From the NCBI GenBank assembly GCA_013397845.1, contig VZTG01010066.1:286184-350183 (forward strand): a stretch of DNA of 64,000 nucleotides, written 5' to 3'. This document shows, piece after piece, positions 60,001-64,000 of this stretch. Each line of letters begins with the position of its first letter. Within the stretch, counting starts at the first letter, position 1. The position numbers and the translations under genes are program-made. The notes under the pieces are model-generated. The model saw only the letters and a list, made by a program, of their open reading frames with translations. It searched no databases and was not told the origin of the DNA. The DNA comes from Melanocharis versteri. Lineage: Eukaryota > Chordata > Aves > Passeriformes > Melanocharitidae.

Positions 60001-60577
60001 GGGGCTGGCACAGGGCGGGCTCAGCATCGCCCTCACCAGCCGCACGCCCCGGGCATGGTGCTGGGAGTGCTCTGGGGTGCCCGGGGTGCTGGGAGGAGCT
60101 GGGGTGGGGGGATGTGGGAGATGCGGCTGTTCTGGCATCAGCCCGTGCAGCCCAGTGACTCCGGCTCTCCCCGCAGGTGTCGGTACTACTCCAGCCTCCG
60201 CCTGCCCCTCATGTACTCCCACCCCTACAGCCAGATCACGGTAGAAACGGAGTTTGACAACCCGATTTATGAGACAGGGGTGAGTCCTGCTGTGCCTGTC
60301 CTTGCTGGGGATACTCCTGAGAGGCTTGGCTGGTTGGGCAGCCGCGGGATGAGTCCAGCCAGGCTCTGCGGGAGCACTGAGTCCATCCGTGTGGGTTGGG
60401 AGGCACAGGGGGCTGCGGGGTCCCGGTTGTGAGGGCATCATTCCCCTGGGAACAAAACAACAGCCAGCATCTCTCTTGCTGCCTGGGAATGGGGAGATGA
60501 TCCTGAAATGCAGCTGCTGCCCTCAACTGGCTTTTCCTTGCTTGCAGGAAACACGAGAATATGAAGTTTCGATATAA
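47299..60577 (+). CDS. SEZ6L: SEZ6L, seizure 6-like protein (exons 2-17; exon 1 not visible)
   Basis: Sixteen exons joined at GT-AG sites give one open frame of 2984 nt (about 994 residues) ending in TAA at 60575-60577. Order: Ser/Thr/Pro-rich region, CUB1, Sushi1, CUB2, Sushi2, CUB3, Sushi3, Sushi4, Sushi5, stalk, transmembrane helix, cytoplasmic tail. The tail carries FDNPIYETG and ends in ETREYEVSI, which as I recall distinguishes SEZ6L from SEZ6L2. Human SEZ6L, from memory, is about 1024 residues with 17 exons, so only the signal-peptide exon (about 30 residues) is missing. Known of the family: neuronal type I membrane proteins at the cell surface and secretory pathway, acting in dendrite and synapse development, shed by BACE proteases, with complement-regulating Sushi/CUB ectodomains. 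I count eleven N-glycosylation sequons. Introns range from 84 to 3316 bp. No frameshift or premature stop was seen, so the gene appears intact apart from exon 1. Confidence 0.97.
48165..48593 (+). mobile_element. CR1 LINE 3' end in SEZ6L intron 2, about 430 bp
   Basis: Long sense copy: CCAATGAGGAAAGGCTGGGAG, GGAACTGGAAGG-type text, GCCAGAAGGCAGGGTTGG, CCTGGATCCCTGGAAGTGTCC and a GGGATTCTGTGATTCTG tail. It fills two thirds of intron 2 in the same orientation as the gene. Confidence 0.96.
48690..48823 (+). CDS. SEZ6L: SEZ6L exon 3: first half of CUB1
   Basis: Exon of 134 nt, acceptor CCCCTCAG at 48689, donor CCAG/GTGAGC at 48824. It enters in phase 1 and leaves in phase 0. It starts the first CUB domain (VLCSMSFHDPEGYIDSTDYP), with the opening cysteine, the CUB-type G-x-I-x-S-x-x-Y-P pattern, and the sequon NVT in CTYNVTVY. 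It ends at GVELQ. Confidence 0.96.
48824..52139. other. SEZ6L intron 3 (3316 bp)
   Basis: Splits CUB1. No CR1 copy was recognised. It carries AT-rich patches at about 49430-49480 and 51780-51910 (AAATAATAATTAAAGCC) that could be regulatory. No additional exon is needed, because exons 3 and 4 join in frame in phase 0. Confidence 0.8.
52140..52332 (+). CDS. SEZ6L: SEZ6L exon 4: second half of CUB1
   Basis: Exon of 193 nt, acceptor TCCCCGCAG at 52139, donor CAGG/GTGGGT at 52333. Enters in phase 0, leaves in phase 1. Encodes VKSVNLSDGEVLSIRGVDG through GTFQLHYQ, the strand-rich second half of CUB1, with sequons NLS and NQT. It lies 3.3 kb from exon 3, across the largest intron downstream of exon 2. 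Confidence 0.97.
52809..52994 (+). CDS. SEZ6L: SEZ6L exon 5: Sushi/CCP domain 1
   Basis: Exon of 186 nt, acceptor TGTTCCAG at 52808, donor TCAG/GTACCT at 52995. Phase 1 on both sides, so it is a complete symmetrical Sushi module. Four cysteines are visible (LSCNFPR, HFHCHLGYEL, MLTCIN, PICS), with the GYEL turn and conserved tryptophan (HWSSPEPIC) typical of complement control repeats. Sequon NAS is present. Confidence 0.97.
53381..53546 (+). CDS. SEZ6L: SEZ6L exon 6: first half of CUB2
   Basis: Exon of 166 nt, acceptor TGTTGCAG at 53380, donor ACAG/GTGAGG at 53547. Enters in phase 1, leaves in phase 2. Encodes APCGGRVHNATIGRVLSPSY onward, a typical CUB opening, with sequons NAT and NQS and the core CVWVIGAPAGQKLHLHF. 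Confidence 0.97.
53660..54140 (-). mobile_element. CR1 LINE fragment in SEZ6L intron 6
   Basis: Antisense: CCTCCAAGATCATTGAGTTC, AACTGTCCCCCAGCACTGCC, AAGAAATTTTCCCTGATATTC, CTCCTTTTCTCCAGGCTGAG and CTCCAACCCCTCCATGTCC. About 480 bp, opposite to the gene. Confidence 0.94.
54251..54417 (+). CDS. SEZ6L: SEZ6L exon 7: second half of CUB2
   Basis: Exon of 167 nt, acceptor CCCTGCAG at 54250. The donor GAAG/GTGCTG at 54418 is weak at positions +3 to +6, but the reading frame and the next exon fit exactly there. Enters in phase 2, leaves in phase 1. Encodes RMVVYSGDTNRSAVLYDS to FNIRFE, the second half of CUB2 with sequon NRS. Compared with the mammalian sequence from memory, this is among the more divergent exons. 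Confidence 0.95.
54942..55136 (+). CDS. SEZ6L: SEZ6L exon 8: Sushi/CCP domain 2
   Basis: Exon of 195 nt, acceptor CTCTTCCAG at 54941, donor CGAG/GTCAGT at 55137. Symmetrical phase 1 module. Encodes AFERGHCYEPYIQNGNFTTS to DPYWNDTEPLCR, with the four Sushi cysteines, the conserved tryptophan before the last cysteine, and sequons NFT and NDT. Only 84 bp separates it from exon 9. Confidence 0.98.
55221..55359 (+). CDS. SEZ6L: SEZ6L exon 9: first half of CUB3
   Basis: Exon of 139 nt, acceptor CCCCACAG at 55220, donor AGCT/GTGAGT at 55360. Enters in phase 1, leaves in phase 2. Encodes ATCGGELTAVAGVILSPNWP to EKRLFLDIQL. The CUB hallmark SPNWPEPY and the cysteine in DCIWRIHV are visible. Confidence 0.98.
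55450..55685 (-). mobile_element. CR1 LINE 3' end in SEZ6L intron 9
   Basis: Antisense: AGTTTGGTTGGAGGGACCTT, GACACCTTCCACTATCCCAGG, TTGCTCCAAGCCC and CCAGGGCCTCACCTCCCTC. Confidence 0.94.
56640..57000. promoter_or_regulatory. intronic CpG-dense block in SEZ6L intron 9
   Basis: CpG-rich, GC-rich stretch inside the intron between exons 9 and 10, ending about 65 bp before exon 10. It includes a three-copy 15-bp direct repeat around 56941-56985 whose cores are AGGTGA (56947, 56962) and AGGTCA (56977). It may be an orphan CpG island, an internal promoter or an enhancer. No open frame here is supported. Confidence 0.4.
57067..57263 (+). CDS. SEZ6L: SEZ6L exon 10: second half of CUB3
   Basis: Exon of 197 nt, acceptor CTCCCAG at 57066, donor ATAG/GTACAG at 57264. 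Enters in phase 2, leaves in phase 1. Encodes LNITNSDILTIYDGDE to GKGQGFIMNYI. The ILTIYDGD motif is the CUB calcium-site-type acidic loop. Sequon NIT is present. The 1.7-kb upstream intron carries a CR1 copy and a CpG-dense block. Confidence 0.98.
57264..58435. other. SEZ6L intron 10 (1172 bp)
   Basis: Unique intron sequence apart from the 42-bp tandem repeat in it. No exon signals. Confidence 0.85.
57935..58075. repeat. 42-bp tandem repeat, about 3.3 copies
   Basis: The unit containing CCTGAGCAAACCAGCCTGGG and GAAAGCAGGGAACAACCCCTC recurs with a 42-bp period (CTGAGC at 57972, 58014, 58056). Confidence 0.9.
58436..58630 (+). CDS. SEZ6L: SEZ6L exon 11: Sushi/CCP domain 3
   Basis: Exon of 195 nt, acceptor GGCTGCAG at 58435, donor AAGA/GTAAGT at 58631. 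Symmetrical phase 1. Encodes EVSRNDSCSDLPEIQNGWK to SWSSDPPFCEK with four Sushi cysteines and sequon NDS. This stretch appears nearly identical to the mammalian protein as I remember it. Confidence 0.98.
58766..58957 (+). CDS. SEZ6L: SEZ6L exon 12: Sushi/CCP domain 4
   Basis: Exon of 192 nt, acceptor TCCCCAG at 58765, donor GTCT/GTAAGT at 58958. Symmetrical phase 1. Encodes IMYCTDPGEVEHSTRLIS to TSRLPHCV: Sushi cysteines in MYCTD, YTCNPGF, LLTCYS and PHCV. Separated from exon 11 by 135 bp. Confidence 0.98.
59188..59382 (+). CDS. SEZ6L: SEZ6L exon 13: Sushi/CCP domain 5
   Basis: Exon of 195 nt, acceptor CCTTTCAG at 59187, donor AAAG/GTAACA at 59383. Symmetrical phase 1. Encodes SEESLACDNPGLPENGYQIL to HWSGPLPICK, the last and membrane-proximal Sushi domain, with the pattern LACDN, FMCYEGFEL, IKCILG, PICK. 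Confidence 0.98.
59720..59752 (+). CDS. SEZ6L: SEZ6L exon 14: 33-nt stalk micro-exon
   Basis: Very short exon of 33 nt, acceptor CTCTTCCAG at 59719, donor GAAG/GTGAGC at 59753. Phase 1 on both sides, encoding V-NQDSFEHALE of the juxtamembrane stalk. Skipping it would keep the frame and shorten the stalk by 11 residues, so it is a candidate for alternative splicing. The stalk is where membrane proteases would cut to release the ectodomain. Confidence 0.94.
59874..59988 (+). CDS. SEZ6L: SEZ6L exon 15: stalk and transmembrane helix
   Basis: Exon of 115 nt, acceptor CCTTTCAG at 59873, donor CCAG/GTGGGG at 59989 (modest match). Enters in phase 1, leaves in phase 2. Encodes VAEAAAETSLEGGNM followed by an uninterrupted hydrophobic segment from ALAIF to AYIYL (about 22 residues), then T-R as the start of the stop-transfer sequence. 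This is the single membrane span of a type I protein. Confidence 0.97.
60177..60279 (+). CDS. SEZ6L: SEZ6L exon 16: cytoplasmic tail with NPIY motif
   Basis: Exon of 103 nt, acceptor CCCCGCAG at 60176, donor AGGG/GTGAGT at 60280. Enters in phase 2, leaves in phase 0. Encodes CRYYSSLRLPLMYSHPYSQ, then TVETEFDNPIYETG. The basic/aromatic start follows the membrane helix. NPIY matches the NPxY class of tyrosine signals used for clathrin adaptors and PTB-domain binding. Confidence 0.97.
60548..60577 (+). CDS. SEZ6L: SEZ6L exon 17 coding part: C-terminus and stop
   Basis: Acceptor CTTGCTTGCAG at 60547. Thirty coding nucleotides in phase 0 give ETREYEVSI followed by TAA at 60575-60577. The ending matches the canonical SEZ6L C-terminus as I remember it and separates it from SEZ6L2. 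The exon continues as 3' UTR. Confidence 0.96.
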   Translation, partial: ETREYEVSI

Positions 60578-60954
60578 GGACAGCGGTAAGAGAGTCTCCA
60601 GCAGCGAACTTAATGTGCTCTCATAGAACTTCCTCAGTAACTAATCCAGAGACCACGTGGAGTTTGGTTGGACCCCCGGACCTGCTGTTGTCTTTCCTTT
60701 TGCCTCTCTATTGAAGATTTTACTGTTTTCTTCACTGTATTTATTCTATTTAAACTGCGATAGGTGTGCTGCCCAGCCCTGGGCACAGGCAGCAGCGGGA
60801 GCCGGGGCAGAGCTGGGTCCTGGTGAGGCCAGGGGGGCACGGGGGCACTGCTGTGTCCCCCTCCATGGCAGAGTGTCCCCCTCCATGGCGGAGCGTCCCC
60901 CGGCACTGCCCACACAGACGCAGGGGGAATTTTGCAGTTCTGATGTTGTTAAAA

Positions 60955-60960
60955 ATTAAA
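60955..60960 (+). terminator. candidate proximal poly(A) signal ATTAAA
   Basis: ATTAAA, the commonest variant hexamer, 378 nt after the SEZ6L stop. A T-rich/GT stretch flanks it (TGATGTTGTT upstream; GCGGTTGATTGCTG downstream). It would give a short 3' UTR isoform. No direct proof of use. Confidence 0.4.
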
Positions 60961-61296
60961 GATGTCTCCATTGCAAGAGCCTGCGGTTGATTGCTGGGAG
61001 CTGAGGTAGCGCAGGGTCCCCCACAGGGTCCCATCCTGCAGCTCCCGGCTCCCCAAGTGGGACCCTCCCCCGGGGGGCTCGGGGGGCACCGGCACAGGGA
61101 CCGTCCTCGCTGCAGGGCTCCGGAGAGAGGCTGGCCGGGGAGCAGGGACAGCCTGGCGCACACGAGGTACGTGCTGCTTTCTTTTCCCACTTCGCCCTGG
61201 ATGTGGAGAGGCGGCGAGCCAGGACTCTGGGGTGATGCTCTGTGGAGAAGCACCAACCAGTGCCACCCAGCCGCCGGCCCAGCGGAGCTGGGAGCC

Positions 61297-61337
61297 CTGG
61301 AAGCCACCCTGGAAGCCACCCTGGAAGCCACCCTGGA
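61297..61337. repeat. 12-bp tandem repeat in 3' UTR
   Basis: CTGGAAGCCACC repeated about 3.4 times. Confidence 0.9.
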
Positions 61338-62128
61338 GCGAGCAGAGCTCCCAGTCGGTGCCTCTCTGCTCTCTGCCCGTTGTTCCTCTCCAGCAGCACT
61401 TCCCGTCACCCTGCCAGGAACACCCCGACCCAGCACGGCCGGAGGTCGCCCTTTGCCCCCCGGCAGCATCTCAGGGTAAGCAGGACGGGCTGGGCTCCCT
61501 GGCTCCTGCTGCAGGAGGGGCCCGGCCGAGCTGTGCCGCGCTGCCCACCCCGCACCCCCCGGATCTGCACCCGGCTGGGTCCCACAGCCGGGCAGGGGGT
61601 GAAGGTGGAGGTGTTCGGAAGAAGAGGCAGGTGGGATGTGGTGGAGGCTTCAGCACAGGAGCTCTGTGGGGAGCAGAACAGGCAGAAATCGTCCCCTCAG
61701 TTCCACCTTGCCACCCCCTGCGCTCCTTCACTGCATCACCCCTGCCAGAGCCACGCAGCGGTGGGGACACGGGCCCCAAAGGGCCACCCCGTCCCCGTTG
61801 TCCCCCAGCCAGCCCCGTGGGAGGGCAGCGAAGCCACCGCCACGTCCTTGGCTGCTGGTGTCCTTCTTTTGTCCTTGTAGAACAATCGCAAGCGCGGGAG
61901 GCTGGGTGAGCTCGGGGTGGTTGGTGCAGCTCTGCAGTGTACAGCTGGGATTTAGGGGTTTTCCTTTCAAAACAACGAATGTGTGTTTGTAATTTGTAAC
62001 GGTTAAAGAAAAAAAAAAACCAAAAAAAAGAGAAAAAAAAAGAAAAAAAAGTGCCAAAAAATGTACGAAGCATTTCATTTCCCTTCATACATGTCTGTTT
62101 TTATAAGAACAATGTGAAAATTGCTGGG

Positions 62129-62134
62129 ATTAAA
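62129..62134 (+). terminator. candidate distal poly(A) signal ATTAAA
   Basis: ATTAAA followed closely by TATTTTT, with further U-rich sequence (TGTTCTGTATTTTT) from about 62199. The surrounding AT-rich block contrasts with GC-rich flanking DNA, as expected of a conserved mRNA 3' end. No AATAAA was seen between the stop codon and 62250. Confidence 0.5.
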
Positions 62135-62199
62135 TATTTTTGAACATGATAAAGTAGTTCCGTGGGAAGCTCTAGCGTTCACTATAACCTCAATGTCAA

Positions 62200-63723
62200 T
62201 TGTTCTGTATTTTTAAATGTCTGAAATCAATTTTCAGAGACCCTGGCCGCAGGCTGCAGCTGTGCAGGGCACAGTGAGGACTGGGCACGCCACATGCCTT
62301 GCTGTGGGATGGTGGCCCGATGCCACTGGCTTGGCTCTGAGTGCCAGATCTCGCCCTGGTGCAGCCCCACAGTGGCCCCTGCTCCTGTGGGATGGAGGCA
62401 TCTGAGCCCTGCTGGGACATAAGGTGACCTGGCACCGCCCTGGGGACATCTCCCCTCTGTGGGTGACCTCAAAGGAGCGTTGCCCTCTGAACTCAGCCTT
62501 GCCCCTTCCCGTGCCAGCCCAGCCCAGTGATGTCTCACAGAGTGGGTGGGGGTCTGGGTGCTGCCCCGAGGCACTGGGAACCCACTGGAGACCCTTGGCC
62601 ATGTCACAGAGGACATGCAGAAAGTTTGGGGGAGCCCTGGTAGCCCAACCCCATCGGGCAGGGGGTCTGCGAGGACCCATCCTGGCCGTGCTCTGCTCAC
62701 CCATTGGCTGCCCAACGACCTGTGGCTGCCACCTGGCAGCTCCGATGGGAGCTGGGGCAGGGCAGCTCCCCAAAACCACAGGGAGACCATCGGGGGGACA
62801 ACGGGGGGCTGCCTCACCTGCCCCCGTGCGGCTCCACACTGGCTGCATCCCACACGGAGCAGGCAGGCACAGCATGGGAAGATCCCGGGGCTGGGTGGGA
62901 AAAGTCCCCCCCTGCTCCCTGGGAGCCTCTCCGGGCTGAGCTGCTCCGGGGGGAGGCAGAAACGAGCCCCCACGAGGTTCCCCCAGCATGAGGTGTGGGC
63001 AGGGCAAGGTCCTGCGGGGGGACCCCGGGTGCCTGCGGGACACCCTGAGCACGGCCCTGCCTAAGAGCGTGGTGGCAGCATGGTGGCTGTCACCTCGGCA
63101 AGGAGCAGCGCCACCGGGACACCCCAGCTGATGCCAGCGGTCCCAGGTGCCCCCGGCAGCGGGGAGGGAAGGGGATGCTCAGCCCGCCCCACACCCGGGG
63201 AAATGCCGGGCCGGAAACCTGGGGCCTCCCTCCCATCTGTCCCTGCCCCTCCGCACCCAAAACAATGCAACAACGCTGCCCTCCCCAAACGTGCTTTTAA
63301 CCAAGGTTACACTGTGACATCGATAATGGCTTTGCTCAGCAGCTGCCAGGCTAATGCACAGGGGGTGAGGGAGCCAAGGCCCTGATGCAGAGCATTCCCG
63401 GGGGAGGGAGCTTCGGTTATTTTTGGACAGAGATTGCAAGAGAATTAAAATGAAGGGAAAAAAAAAAAAAAGCCCTTGATGCTGCCGTTCCTCCTCGGTG
63501 ACGTAAAGCTGGAGCCAATCTCTGGCCTCACGCGTTGTGCTGCGGATGGAGCTTTGTCTGGGCCCAGCAGCCTCGGCCACAACGGCCTCCCCCTGCCTGG
63601 GGTCAGGCAGGGGGCACAGCGGGGCCATGACATGGCAGTCACACGGCTGAGGGACCCCCGAGGTCAAGGATGGAGCAGCAGGGACCCCTTGACTCCTTGC
63701 AAGCTGCATCACAGGGGGGTGAG
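62200..63723. other. 3' flank of SEZ6L, no gene recognised
   Basis: GC-rich non-coding DNA. A 14-A run at 63458-63471 follows TTAAAATGAAGGG and could be the tail of a decayed retroposed sequence. Open frames (up to 272 codons) are on overlapping strands and unsupported. Confidence 0.5.
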
Positions 63724-64000
63724 GCAACAGCATCCCTGCTTAGCCTGTGTCAGGCACAGCATCCCTGCTTAGCCTGTGTCAGGCACAGCATCCCTGCCCA
63801 GCCCAGGTCAGGCACAGCATCCCTGCTCAGCCTGTGTCAGGCACAGCATCCTTGCCCAGCCCAGGTCAGGCACAGCATCCCTGCCCAGCCTGTGTCAGGC
63901 ACAGCATCCCTGCTCAGCCTGTGTCAGGCACAGCATCCCTGCCCAGTTCAGGTCAGGCACAGCATCCCTGCCCAGCCCAGGTCAGGCACAACATCCCTGC
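63724..64000. repeat. 29-bp minisatellite, runs off window end
   Basis: About 9.5 copies of a 29-bp unit (CAGGCACAGCATCCCTGC plus AGCCTGTGT or AGCCCAGGT). Two variants, TGTGTCA and CAGGTCA, are interspersed. The array continues beyond 64000. Confidence 0.95.

Larger units (their letters stand above)
60578..62155 (+). other. SEZ6L: SEZ6L 3' untranslated region (approximate end)
   Basis: Non-coding sequence after the stop. It contains a GC-rich middle with a 12-bp tandem repeat (61297-61337), a long A-rich tract (62008-62051), then an AT-rich, non-repetitive tail typical of a vertebrate UTR end. Two candidate polyadenylation hexamers, both ATTAAA, lie at 60955 and 62129. The distal end is inferred from the second signal and its U-rich downstream sequence. 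A GTAAGA donor-like site lies 8 nt after the stop (60586), so splicing within the UTR is possible. Confidence 0.6.

Noticed and set aside
62234..63052. 272-codon minus-strand open frame downstream of SEZ6L
   Set aside because: No domain or splice context; lies in GC-rich 3' flank with overlapping frames on both strands.
1..64000. tRNA, rRNA, CRISPR or bacterial-type operons
   Set aside because: No cloverleaf, rRNA-like or spacer-repeat pattern was seen, and the sequence is vertebrate nuclear DNA.

Overview
The window looks like a bird chromosome, most likely a gene-poor stretch of a small GC-rich chromosome. The evidence is a set of truncated CR1 LINE 3' ends in both orientations, GC-rich minisatellites, short introns and a vertebrate exon/intron gene. 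Species cannot be fixed from sequence alone. The assembly is draft quality. There are N runs at 4078-4174 and 25850-26125, and single-N joins at 218, 3313, 3453 and 19838.

Only one gene is clearly supported: SEZ6L (seizure 6-like), on the + strand. Sixteen consecutive exons can be read with exact GT-AG boundaries between 47299 and 60577. They encode about 994 residues: a Ser/Thr/Pro-rich N-terminal region, then CUB1, Sushi1, CUB2, Sushi2, CUB3, Sushi3-5, a short stalk, one transmembrane helix and a short cytoplasmic tail with an NPIY motif. Domain-boundary introns are phase 1, as expected of a shuffled-module extracellular protein. The first coding exon (start codon and signal peptide) is not visible. 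Exon 2 opens in phase 1, so exon 1 lies upstream, possibly in the N gap at 25850-26125, whose right flank is the strongest CpG island in the window, or outside the window. The 3' UTR probably runs to about 62150.

Region by region: 1-560 holds a 40-bp tandem repeat, a degenerate telomere-like TTAGGG tract and a CR1 fragment. 2886-4455 holds a 426-bp block present twice around AT-rich 7-bp repeats and Ns, which is probably a mis-join. 6064-6131 is a GGGAT microsatellite. 19640-20450 is a 20-bp minisatellite organised into 100-bp higher-order units. 26126-26700 is the CpG island. 30436-30905 is an old interspersed repeat. 37083-37489 is a 20-bp minisatellite. The rest of 1-47298 is non-coding sequence (intergenic or SEZ6L intron 1) with scattered CR1 copies and several AT-rich, homeodomain-motif-rich islands that could be enhancers. 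47299-62150 is SEZ6L. 62200-63720 is 3' flank, and 63724-64000 is a 29-bp minisatellite running off the end.

I found no RNA genes, CRISPR arrays or novel gene system. Most long open frames here are by-products of GC-rich or repetitive sequence.
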